Origin: Armatimonadota bacterium
GTDB lineage: Bacteria; Armatimonadota; SYMT01
Reading direction: 5' to 3'
Length of the DNA stretch: 7,400 nt
NCBI GenBank assembly: GCA_020696885.1
Contig: JAJFMS010000148.1
Span: 1 to 7,400 of the forward strand
In this document: positions 1 through 5,447 of the stretch, in pieces
Layout of the letters: every line of letters begins with the position of its first letter
Numbering within the stretch: the first letter of the stretch is position 1
Position numbers and translations under genes: made by a program
Notes under the pieces: generated by a model
The model's database searches: none
What the model was told of the DNA's origin: nothing
What the model saw: only the letters and a program-made list of their open reading frames with translations

Positions 1-45
1 CGTGAACGGACCTGCCTACCCGAGCGAACGCCCGTAAACGGGCCT
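1..45 (-). repeat. Left arm of a 45-bp inverted repeat pair
   Basis: The reverse complement of this stretch aligns without gaps to 958-1002, with 39 of 45 positions identical by eye. It contains a small hairpin (GCCCG, loop of 4, CGGGC at 30-43). It also contains the start of a second hairpin that is cut by the window edge. The similarity stops abruptly at position 45 on the inner side. The outer boundary is unknown because the window starts here. It is probably a member of a dispersed palindromic repeat family. Confidence 0.75.
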
Positions 46-168
46 CACTTGTCCGCGCGGCTGCGCGTCGGCCGTCCCCAATACGTCGCCGTCAGCGCGT
101 CTCGCCGCCGTCCCCAAGAGCAGTCATCCCGAGGCGGTCCAAGCCCCAGCGCGCCGTAAGTGTTCCAT

Positions 169-230
169 TCGCACCTCGTCACTCGTACTTCGAGAGAGGG
201 AGTTACTAACCTGACGAAGGGCTGGTGCGA
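169..230 (+). other. Possible structured leader (two-helix stem with inner hairpin)
   Basis: TCGCACC (169-175) pairs with GGTGCGA (224-230). The adjoining TCGTCA (176-181) pairs with TGACGA (212-217). Together they form a 13-bp stem with a 6-base bulge on one side. Inside, CTCG (182-185) pairs with CGAG (191-194). TCACTCG (179-185) could instead pair with CGAGTGA (228-234), which competes with the main stem. It lies about 80 bases upstream of the 309 start codon, so a leader or attenuator role is conceivable. Chance pairing in GC-rich DNA is a real alternative. Confidence 0.25.
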
Positions 231-297
231 GTGAGATGATCATGGCGTCGGGAAGCCAACCGCGATCGCTTTACGCGCCGACCCCTGGCTGATCCAC

Positions 298-302
298 GGG
301 AG
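298..302 (+). promoter_or_regulatory. Ribosome binding site for the 309-809 gene
   Basis: GGGAG lies six bases before the ATG at 309. It supports both the reality of this gene and the choice of start. Confidence 0.6.
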
Positions 303-308
303 TCTTGC

Positions 309-809
309 ATGAGCACGGATCTAAATCTGCCGGAGGACCTGGGGGAGTTCCTGAAGTCCGGACGCCAGCTCGAATACGACCCGGACGAATGTGACGTCGG
401 TCCGATTACACTGCTGCGGCTCGATCAGCTCAAGATCGAACTGTTCCCCACGGATACCGATAACGGGCTCCGCGAGCGGAAGGACGATCCCCACAAGGGT
501 GAGCTGGGCTGCTACCTGGTGCCGGCCGTGAGCCTCGTCGCCACCTGCGAGGAGTACGAGCCGGTTGGTTTGCTGATCTGGCTGCCGCAGGAAGGCTGCT
601 ACGGCACGTGGGATGATTCCCATACGCTGGTGCAGGTGTTCCCGCCTACCGTCACTTGGACCGACATCGCGGCCAATCCGGAGGCGATGCTCAACTCAAT
701 CTGGGAAGGCGTTGAAGCCGGTGGGCCGGTTCCGCTGATCCCGTGGCCGCGGTATGCCTACGATCCGCAGCAGCGGTACGAGCCCTTGCCGATCGAGCCC
801 GGAGCTTGA
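309..809 (+). CDS. Hypothetical acidic protein, 166 aa
   Basis: I do not recognise a named family. The protein is clearly acidic, with no signal peptide or membrane segment, so it is probably cytosolic. The N-terminal part is hydrophilic (LPEDLGEFLKSGRQLEYDP). A mixed alpha/beta-looking core follows, with a motif-like stretch LLIWLPQEGCYGTWDDSH around residues 88-105. Tryptophan and proline are frequent, and the C-terminus is proline-rich and probably flexible. A good Shine-Dalgarno (GGGAG) precedes the ATG, and third codon positions favour G/C like the neighbouring genes, so it is probably a real gene. It stands alone, convergent to the disrupted minus-strand gene, and between the arms of the 1-45/958-1002 inverted repeat. 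A small globular protein, perhaps of the immunity or SMI1-like kind, is only a guess. Confidence 0.75.
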   Translation: MSTDLNLPEDLGEFLKSGRQLEYDPDECDVGPITLLRLDQLKIELFPTDTDNGLRERKDDPHKGELGCYLVPAVSLVATCEEYEPVGLLIWLPQEGCYGTWDDSHTLVQVFPPTVTWTDIAANPEAMLNSIWEGVEAGGPVPLIPWPRYAYDPQQRYEPLPIEPGA

Positions 810-957
810 GGGTCCGTTACAGCGGCCGGCGTGTACTCTCCACGCGCAGCCAGCCGCTAGGGGCCGTTCGCCGTCAGTAGCGCCGGCCGGCCCCCGAACC
901 TCGCAACCCCAACCGAACGAGCCCCGCCCCCGCGCCTCGCCGTTTCCGCCCGCCCCC
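810..957. other. Convergent intergenic region, C-rich, no gene
   Basis: This lies between the stop of the 309-809 gene and the right arm of the 45-bp repeat. It contains a GGCCGGCG motif that recurs in inverted form (CGCCGGCC) about 50 bases later, and C-rich tracts. No hairpin followed by a T run was seen. Open frames crossing it have no family resemblance and are judged spurious. Confidence 0.4.
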
Positions 958-1002
958 AGGCCCGTTCATGGGCCTTCGCTCAAGTGGGCAGGTCCGTTCA
1001 CG
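958..1002 (+). repeat. Right arm of the 45-bp inverted repeat pair, with two hairpins
   Basis: It matches the reverse complement of 1-45 at 39 of 45 positions. AGGCCC (958-963) and GGGCCT (970-975) form a perfect 6-bp stem with a 6-base loop. A second hairpin overlaps the right end: GGCAGG, bulged T, CCG, loop TTCA, CGG, CCTGCC at 987-1009. The two hairpins are joined by a linker containing TTCGCTC, which both arms share. It lies just downstream of the stop codons of two convergent genes, so it may act as a transcription barrier. There is no T tract of an intrinsic terminator. Confidence 0.75.
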
Positions 1003-1022
1003 GCCTGCCGGGTCCGGTATGC

Positions 1023-1763
1023 TTACTCAGCCCCAGCCGCCACCATCGTCCCAGCACCAACGCCCTCGTCCGCTCCCACCGTCACCATCCCCGCGTTTGC
1101 GGCGGCCCGCAGGATGTCCGTCAGGATGCTCTGCACCTGCTCGCGGGACTCCCGGTCCACCACCAGCGGCGGGGTCCAGCAGAACCCGCCCTTCTGGAAC
1201 GCCACCACCAGCCGTCGGCGGCCGCGGGCTACGAACGGGAGGAGGCCGCCGCCCACCAGTAGCGCCAGCGGCCAGGCGGACATCCGGTACGTGCCCTCGA
1301 TGTGCAGCAGGAACGGCAGGACCATGGACGCCCCCACCATCAGCCCGGCGGCGATCATGATCGCCGCGAACACCCAGGCGGCGTACGGGCGGATCGGCTC
1401 CACGCGCACCTCCCGGACCTCGGAGAGCGGCACTTTCTTCAGGTAGTGCGGGTCGCCGGAGAAGACCAGCCGGGTGGCAGGGACGTAGACCGCCCGGTCG
1501 GTGACCGCGAAGCAGAACAACGGCGACTTGGGAGAGGCCTGGTAGGTAATATTGAGCAGGGTGTTCTCGCCCGGCTCGGGTGTTAAGAGCCTATCCCGGT
1601 AGGCAGAATTAGGGCGAACCTGAGCGAAAGGGTCGCAGGCTAGGAGGGCGGGAGCGTTCGATATGGCGGATTATCGGGCGCTTTCGCCGGACGACGCATG
1701 CGACCGTTGCAGCCAGGCGCAGCCAATTCTGCCTGCCGGGGTAGGCTCCAAGGTGTAGGGCAT
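1023..1763 (-). pseudogene. Disrupted gene for a small two-helix membrane protein (bPH-like), 192 aa without the insert
   Basis: Reading the minus strand, an intact body runs from 1586 to the TAA at 1025-1023. It begins LTPEPGENTLLNITYQ and continues into LFCFAVTDRAVYVP, a 'TDRxxYVP' pattern like bacterial PH-like membrane proteins (family resemblance only). Two hydrophobic segments follow (about residues 73-99 and 109-125 of the reconstruction), then a basic RGRRR and a soluble tail. The body has no ATG, GTG or TTG upstream of codon 1520, and a TAA closes the frame at 1673-1671. Skipping the element at 1587-1748 joins it in frame to ATG at 1763 (MPYTL), preceded by GGAA six bases upstream. 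I infer that an insertion split the gene after codon 5. The alternative is a shorter protein from TTG 1520 (165 aa), but no Shine-Dalgarno precedes it and it would lose the apparently coding N-terminal part. Function unknown; probably inner membrane. Confidence 0.6.
1587..1748. mobile_element. MITE-like 162-bp palindromic element
   Basis: The left end (1587-1610) and the right end (1725-1748) are inverted repeats with 22 of 24 bases matching. Both outer ends read GAGCCTA inwards. Weaker inverted similarity continues inwards, including GGTCGCA near 1631 against TGCGACC near 1699, so most of the element could fold into one long hairpin. It is too short to encode a transposase, so any movement would need an enzyme supplied in trans. 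A GAGCCTA-type end is reminiscent of some IS5-family elements, which is a memory-based inference. The flanks read TAA (left) and CAA (right) on the plus strand, which could be a decayed 3-bp target duplication. It sits inside the otherwise continuous frame of the minus-strand membrane protein gene. Confidence 0.6.
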
Positions 1764-1842
1764 CGCTGTTTCCAAAAGGTAGCCTGGTATGTCACCATAG
1801 TGGCATCGCGGCGCCGCGCCTTCAGGATTGCCGGCAGGCCCA

Positions 1843-1848
1843 TAGAAT
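1843..1848 (+). promoter_or_regulatory. Possible -10 box for hemW
   Basis: TAGAAT lies in a short AT-rich island (1842-1864) that stands out from its GC-rich surroundings. A second TACAAT (1859-1864) lies only four bases before the hemW ATG. No good -35 is visible; TTCAGG at 1821-1826 has a 16-base spacer but matches poorly. The transcript leader would be very short and lacks a Shine-Dalgarno, so leaderless or near-leaderless translation is possible. Confidence 0.25.
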
Positions 1849-1868
1849 ACTCAATAATTACAATCCCT

Positions 1869-3158
1869 ATGATCGAGCTCATTGACCTGGCCGCCGCCCG
1901 CCCCGCGCCCGAACTCGCACCGCCATGCGGCGTGCCCCTGGCGCTCTATGTGCACATCCCGTTCTGCGTGCGGAAGTGCTACTACTGCGACTTCAACTCC
2001 GGCCCCGCCTCCGAAGCGATCCGCGAGCAGTACGTGGACGTGCTGGTCGAGGAGATCCGCCGCTCCCCCTGGCGCGGCCAGCCCGCACGCACCGTCTTCT
2101 TCGGCGGCGGCACCCCCTCTGAGCTAAACACCCCCCAACTCCGCCGGGTCACCGACGCCCTGCGCCAGACGTTCGTTTTCGAGGCTCATGGGGAAGGGAC
2201 GAGTAAGAGTAAGAGTAAGACGGCGGCGGCGGAGATCCCAACACCTGAACACCTGAACACCCGAACACCTGAACGCCTGACTCCGGAGTGGACCATCGAG
2301 TGCAACCCGGGCACCATCACTGTCGAGTCGCTGCGGGATATGCGGGCGATGGGGTTCAACCGGATCAGCCTGGGGGTGCAGTCGTTCCACGATCACCATT
2401 TGAAGGCGATCGGGCGGATCCACTCCGCGGCGCAGGCGCGGGAGGCGGTGGCTGCCGCGCGGGAGGCCGGGTTCGAGCGGCTGAACCTGGACCTGATCTT
2501 CTGCCTCCCGGACCAGACGTTCGCGGAGTGGACCGAGGACGTCGAGGCCGCCCTCGCGCTGGGGCCGGAGCACCTCTCGCTCTACAACCTCACCATCGAG
2601 GAGAACACGGAATTCGGGCGGCGGCACCGGCTCGGCACACTCTCCCTCCCGGACGAGGACCTCTCCGCCGACATGTATGAATGGACGCTCGACCGCATGC
2701 AGGACGCGGGCTTCGTTCAGTATGAGGTTTCCAACTTCGCTCTTCCGGGAGAGGAGTGCCGGCACAACCAGATCTATTGGCGTCAGGAGCCGTCCCTGGG
2801 GTTCGGGCCGAGCGCGGCGTCCTACGTGGACGGCGTCCGGTGGACGGACACGGGCAGCATGCAGCGCTACCTTGCCACGGCCGGCAGCGAGCGCGGGCCG
2901 GAACGAGGCTATGAGGAGCGGCTCGATCCGCTCACGGCCTGCGGCGAGAGTATCATGCTGGGGCTCCGGACCTACGAAGGGGTAGATCTGGCGGCAGTGG
3001 CCGCGCACTACGGACTGGACGCGGAGCAGACCTACGGCAGCATCGCGCGCCGGCTCGTCGAGGACGGGGTGCTGGCGCGCACCGGCACCCGCCTGACGCT
3101 CACGCGCCGGGGTGTGATGCTGGCTAACCGGGTCTGCGCCGAGTTCCTCCCGGATTAG
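1869..3158 (+). CDS. hemW: HemW-type radical SAM heme chaperone, 429 aa
   Basis: HemW proteins are radical SAM relatives of coproporphyrinogen III dehydrogenase (HemN) that bind heme and are implicated in its delivery to cytochromes. The 4Fe-4S cluster motif is HIPFCVRKCYYCDF, with C33, C37 and C40. The fourth cysteine of true HemN (CxxxCxxCxC) is absent, which favours HemW. Then come GGGTPS (79-84), ECNPGT (144-149), GVQSF (169-173), NLDLIFCLPDQT (206-217), LTIEENTEFG (241-250) and HNQIYW (299-304), followed by a C-terminal winged-helix-like HemN_C region. An insertion of about 35 residues (105-139, rich in S/K/A then P/T/E) makes it longer than the usual roughly 380. The ATG at 1869 puts a normal short N-terminus before the cluster; the open extension back to 1698 runs through the palindromic element and is rejected. 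First gene of a probable hemW-SPOR-smpB operon. Confidence 0.95.
   Translation: MIELIDLAAARPAPELAPPCGVPLALYVHIPFCVRKCYYCDFNSGPASEAIREQYVDVLVEEIRRSPWRGQPARTVFFGGGTPSELNTPQLRRVTDALRQTFVFEAHGEGTSKSKSKTAAAEIPTPEHLNTRTPERLTPEWTIECNPGTITVESLRDMRAMGFNRISLGVQSFHDHHLKAIGRIHSAAQAREAVAAAREAGFERLNLDLIFCLPDQTFAEWTEDVEAALALGPEHLSLYNLTIEENTEFGRRHRLGTLSLPDEDLSADMYEWTLDRMQDAGFVQYEVSNFALPGEECRHNQIYWRQEPSLGFGPSAASYVDGVRWTDTGSMQRYLATAGSERGPERGYEERLDPLTACGESIMLGLRTYEGVDLAAVAAHYGLDAEQTYGSIARRLVEDGVLARTGTRLTLTRRGVMLANRVCAEFLPD
2201..2279 (+). repeat. Microsatellites inside the HemW insertion (period 6 and period 8)
   Basis: Three copies of GAGTAA (2201-2218) encode alternating Ser-Lys. A GCG run follows. Then come five 8-base units at 2240-2279: AACACCTG, AACACCTG, AACACCCG, AACACCTG, AACGCCTG. 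Because 8 is not a multiple of 3, gain or loss of one 8-base unit would shift the hemW frame, while changes in the hexamer would not. The present copy number keeps the frame open, and the units already differ slightly. Confidence 0.85.
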
Positions 3159-3180
3159 AGCCCCGACCGGTGGGATCACC

Positions 3181-4332
3181 ATGGGCCGAAAACAGGAAAG
3201 CGGATTTGGCGTTGTAGCCCGCACGGGCGTCTCGCTTCTCGCGCTGGGCTTCGGGAGCGCGTTGTTCGGCGCGCTCGTCGTCGGGCCTTCGCTCGGTAAA
3301 CAGTTGAGTCGGGATAACCCCCGCGAGCTGAAGCTTCCGCCCGCGGGGACGCGAGTGGCGAGCGCCAAGGCGGAGGCGAGCGACCGTCACCGGGAAGAGC
3401 GTACTCGCGAGCCGGAAGCGCGCGCGCACGAGCCGGAGCCGGCGGAAGAGCCGAAGGTCGAGGCTGAGCCCAAGCCGGCCGCCAGGGAAGACCCTTCCCA
3501 GTTCGTGGAAGGCACCGGCGCCGAGGCGGTGGTTCCCTCCGCTGCGGCGGTCGCGGCGGATAGCCAGGAGCCGGACCGCAGCCACGACGAGCAGGCCTCC
3601 ACCGATCCGGTCGCCCCGCGCGCCGCAGTGGAGCCGCTGCGCGAAGTGGAGCGCCCCCGGCGATCCGAGCGTGCTCCGGTAGAGGAGCCACGCGTCCGGG
3701 AGCGGAAGCGTGACGTAGAGCCCCGCGCCGAGAAGCCGGCTCTGGAGCGGCCCCGTCGCAGCACCCGCGAGGCCGAGCGGCGCGAGACTCGCGAAGCCGA
3801 GGCGGCCACGGAGCGCCGGGAAGCTCGCCGCGAGAGTGACCGCGACCGGCGGGACCGTGAGGAAGTACGAAGCGCCGCGAGCGATCGTCGCACCGAGGCA
3901 AAGAAGCGCGACGAGCGGGATGACCGGAGCGATCGGGAAGACCGCAAGTCCACCCGGACCCGGACCCCAGAGCCGCCTCGTACCCGCCTAACCGAGACGA
4001 AGAGTGAGGGGGGCTCGTCGAAGCGCGGCGAACCGGTTAAGATCAGTGCAGCACGTCGTCCCGAGCCGGCTACCCCGGTGGCGGAGCCGGCCGAGCCGCC
4101 GGTAGACTCGAAGCTGTTCCGCGTGCGCGTGGGCTCGGTCCAGCCTCGCGAGGAAGCCGAGCGCCTTCGCGACGAGATCAAGGGCGCGGCCGGCGTGGAC
4201 GCATTCCTGGTCCGCATCGGCGAAGGGTTCCAGGTGCAGACCGGCGCGTATCGGCAGAAGGCGAACGCGGAGAAGATTGCGGCAGAGCTGCGGTCCGGTA
4301 ACTTCCGGCCGCGTGTTACGGAAGACAAGTAG
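3181..4332 (+). CDS. Membrane-anchored SPOR-domain protein, 383 aa
   Basis: SPOR domains bind peptidoglycan stripped of stem peptides, typically at the division septum. The N-terminus has a short basic segment and a single hydrophobic helix (about residues 16-36), which suggests an inner-membrane anchor with the rest outside the cytoplasm. Residues 50 to about 310 form a long low-complexity stretch of Arg, Glu, Asp, Ala and Pro, probably disordered and very highly charged. The last 71 residues (313-383) look like a SPOR domain built from two beta-alpha-beta halves: FRVRVGSVQPREEAERLRDEI and then FQVQTGAYRQKANAEKIAAEL. The start follows the hemW stop by 22 bases with a GGTGGGA ribosome binding site. 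The family call rests on the C-terminal pattern, and the exact role (division or cell-wall remodelling) is inferred. The highly charged middle is compositionally extreme, so antisense frames across it look open by chance. Confidence 0.85.
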   Translation: MGRKQESGFGVVARTGVSLLALGFGSALFGALVVGPSLGKQLSRDNPRELKLPPAGTRVASAKAEASDRHREERTREPEARAHEPEPAEEPKVEAEPKPAAREDPSQFVEGTGAEAVVPSAAAVAADSQEPDRSHDEQASTDPVAPRAAVEPLREVERPRRSERAPVEEPRVRERKRDVEPRAEKPALERPRRSTREAERRETREAEAATERREARRESDRDRRDREEVRSAASDRRTEAKKRDERDDRSDREDRKSTRTRTPEPPRTRLTETKSEGGSSKRGEPVKISAARRPEPATPVAEPAEPPVDSKLFRVRVGSVQPREEAERLRDEIKGAAGVDAFLVRIGEGFQVQTGAYRQKANAEKIAAELRSGNFRPRVTEDK

Positions 4333-4345
4333 CAAAGGCGGGCGG

Positions 4346-4376
4346 GCCGGGGCCTGCTCGCGCCGGCAGGCCCGGC
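4346..4376 (+). other. GC-rich hairpin between the SPOR gene and smpB
   Basis: GGGCCTGC (4350-4357) and GCAGGCCC (4366-4373) form a perfect 8-bp stem with an 8-base loop. GCC (4346-4348) and GGC (4374-4376) extend it past a bulged G. No T run follows, so it is not a classical intrinsic terminator. It could reduce readthrough into smpB or stabilise the upstream message. Confidence 0.5.
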
Positions 4377-4395
4377 AGGCAAACGCGCAACGATC

Positions 4396-4875
4396 ATGAA
4401 GAAGGAAACGGCACCCGTCCGAGGCGGCAAGAAGATCGTGGCGCAGAACCGGCGCGCCCGCCACGAGTACGACATCGACGACACGATCGAAGCGGGGATC
4501 GTGCTCACCGGCACGGAGATCAAGTCCGTGCGCGGTGGGCACGTCCAGCTTCAGGACGCCTACGCCCGGATCACGGACGGCGAGGCCTGGCTCCACAACA
4601 TGCACATCGCCCCGTACGATCAGGGCGGTCGGTTCAACGTGGAGACCAACCGGTCCCGCAAGCTGCTGCTGCACCGCCGCGAGATCGAGCGGCTGTATAC
4701 CAAGGTGCAGGAGAAGGGCCTCTCGCTCATCCCGCTCAGCGTCTACCTGCGGAACGGCTTCGCCAAGCTGGACCTCGCCACCGCCCGCGGCAGGAAGCTG
4801 TACGACAAGCGCCAGGCCATCGCAGACAAGGACGCGAAGCGAGACCAGGACCGGGCGATGAGCGAGCGGCGGTAG
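4396..4875 (+). CDS. smpB: SsrA-binding protein SmpB, 159 aa
   Basis: SmpB binds tmRNA and brings it to stalled ribosomes for trans-translation. The cytosolic beta-barrel core is recognisable throughout: NRRARHEYDI (18-27), EAGIVLTGTEIKSVR (32-46), the LHNMHIAPY stretch near residue 70, NRSRKLLLHRREIERL, and LSLIPLSVYLRNGFAKLDLA. The C-terminal tail GRKLYDKRQAIADKDAKRD carries the conserved (K)DKR region that enters the decoding site. The length is normal for the family. It starts 63 bases after the SPOR gene, with no strong Shine-Dalgarno before the ATG. No tmRNA (ssrA) gene is apparent in the following intergenic region, so it must lie elsewhere. Probably the last gene of the hemW operon, since a long repeat region follows. 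Confidence 0.97.
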   Translation: MKKETAPVRGGKKIVAQNRRARHEYDIDDTIEAGIVLTGTEIKSVRGGHVQLQDAYARITDGEAWLHNMHIAPYDQGGRFNVETNRSRKLLLHRREIERLYTKVQEKGLSLIPLSVYLRNGFAKLDLATARGRKLYDKRQAIADKDAKRDQDRAMSERR

Positions 4876-4918
4876 CGCGGCAGGTCCCTGCCCGAGGCCC
4901 GCACCGGATATCACCGCC

Positions 4919-5051
4919 GGCTGCCGCCCGATCTGCGTGGAGTCGGCGTCTCCAGGCGCCGAGCGCCAGACCATCCACCGTGCGGTTACCGGTAGGGGCA
5001 TCCGCCGTGATTGCCCTCGCCCGGCCCTCCACCCGGCGCCGGCAGAGCCGT
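4919..5051 (+). repeat. Direct repeat copy A (133 bp)
   Basis: It aligns without gaps to 5102-5234 at an offset of 183 bases, with about 118 of 133 positions identical by eye. It begins GGCTGCCGCCC and ends GCCGGCAGAGCCGT. It contains the imperfect palindrome GGGGCATCCGCCGTGATTGCCC in the region 4996-5016 (core GGGCA...TGCCC). Weaker similarity extends to the left of both copies (a TCCCTGCC followed by a TCACC). Confidence 0.8.
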
Positions 5052-5101
5052 GCTCCTCCGCGATGGTAACTCGATCGCGCTCCCTGCCGAATCTCACCCC
5101 T

Positions 5102-5234
5102 GGCTGCCGCCCAATCTGCGTGGAATCGGCGTCGCCAGGCGCCGATCATCAGACCACTCACCGTGCGATTACCCATAGGGGCATCCGCCGTGATTGCACT
5201 CGCCATGCCCTCCTCCCGGCGCCGGCAGAGCCGT
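5102..5234 (+). repeat. Direct repeat copy B (133 bp)
   Basis: Second copy of the repeat at 4919-5051, most divergent around 5144-5157. Unlike copy A, it continues into a perfect hairpin (5225-5263) and then an inverted partial copy (5292-5328), so the right half of this unit is part of a larger palindrome. The most conserved piece is the segment containing TAGGGGCATCCGCCGTGATT. Confidence 0.8.
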
Positions 5235-5328
5235 ACCCACTCGCCGGGCAGGTACGGCTCTGCGCACGCCGGCACCGTCTTCGCTTCCAGGGCAATCACG
5301 GCGAATGCCCCTACGGGTAATCGCACGG
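5161..5328. repeat. 168-bp nested palindrome (arms 5161-5197 and 5292-5328)
   Basis: The outer arms are 37 bases each and inverted, with 35 of 37 matching. In the centre, GCAGAGCCGTACC (5225-5237) and GGTACGGCTCTGC (5251-5263) form a perfect 13-bp stem around a 13-base loop. The arms themselves contain a smaller imperfect palindrome ending GGGCA/TGCCC. This architecture resembles dispersed palindromic repeats or a short non-autonomous element. A cruciform, or a strong RNA hairpin if transcribed, would be expected. It could also insulate nfo from smpB transcription. Confidence 0.75.
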
Positions 5329-5402
5329 CGGGGATCACCTTCTGCCGGAGCGCCCCACCCCCCCTTCGCTCCTCCGCGCGAGCCCGCACCTTCCCAGGCG
5401 GC

Positions 5403-5408
5403 TATAAT
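5403..5408 (+). promoter_or_regulatory. -10 box of the nfo promoter
   Basis: A perfect TATAAT stands in otherwise GC-rich DNA. Transcription would start near 5415, giving a leader of about 40 bases to the TTG at 5456. No recognisable -35 lies 16-18 bases upstream. The box overlaps the TTG at 5408, which therefore cannot be the start codon of a message made from this promoter. Confidence 0.55.
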
Positions 5409-5442
5409 TGCCCCGGGGACGCTTGTGTCTCTCGCCTGCCCT

Positions 5443-5447
5443 GGGAG
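5443..5447 (+). promoter_or_regulatory. Ribosome binding site deciding the nfo start
   Basis: GGGAG lies eight bases before the TTG at 5456. The in-frame TTG codons further upstream (5408, 5423) have no comparable site. One overlaps the -10 box and the other would lie at the very 5' end of the transcript. Confidence 0.55.

Larger units (their letters stand above)
46..308. other. Intergenic stretch without a gene
   Basis: No reading frame here looks coding. An 11-base direct repeat (GCCGTCCCCAA at 71-81 and 107-117) lies in the left half. A possible structured segment lies at 169-230. The last bases hold the ribosome binding site of the gene starting at 309. I see no convincing paired -35/-10 promoter. 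Confidence 0.5.

Noticed and set aside
754..1446. Plus-strand frames opposite the disrupted membrane-protein gene
   Set aside because: Their translations are Pro/Ala/Arg-rich, whereas the minus strand has coherent hydrophobic segments and a TDRAVYVP-type motif. They also cross the stop of the 309-809 gene and the repeat hairpins.
1698..1868. N-terminal extension of hemW to an upstream ATG
   Set aside because: The extra 57 residues run through the right arm of the palindromic element, have no HemW-like content, and would put the cluster motif unusually far from the N-terminus. ATG 1869 fits the family.
2124..3368. Long minus-strand open frame (414 codons) opposite hemW
   Set aside because: It is antisense to a fully conserved HemW, its translation is Arg/Pro/Leu-rich with no family resemblance, and GC-rich coding DNA routinely opens such frames.
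3387..5097. Two long overlapping minus-strand frames opposite the SPOR gene and smpB
   Set aside because: They are Ser/Arg-rich or Ala/Arg/Leu-rich mirrors of the charged linker and the SmpB codons. They also overlap one another, and no ribosome binding site or recognised motif was seen.
4937..5320. Plus-strand frame of 127 codons in the smpB-nfo gap
   Set aside because: It consists of two similar repeat copies, so the peptide repeats itself (VESASPGA in both halves). It has no ribosome binding site and covers the hairpins. It is better explained as non-coding repeat DNA.
4919..5328. CRISPR array
   Set aside because: There are only two direct copies of a 133-bp unit with diverged interiors, not short identical repeats with unique spacers, and no cas genes are present.
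4876..5400. A tmRNA (ssrA) gene next to smpB
   Set aside because: I saw no tRNA-like TTCGAC/T-arm end or tag-encoding segment in the gap. The region is accounted for by repeats.
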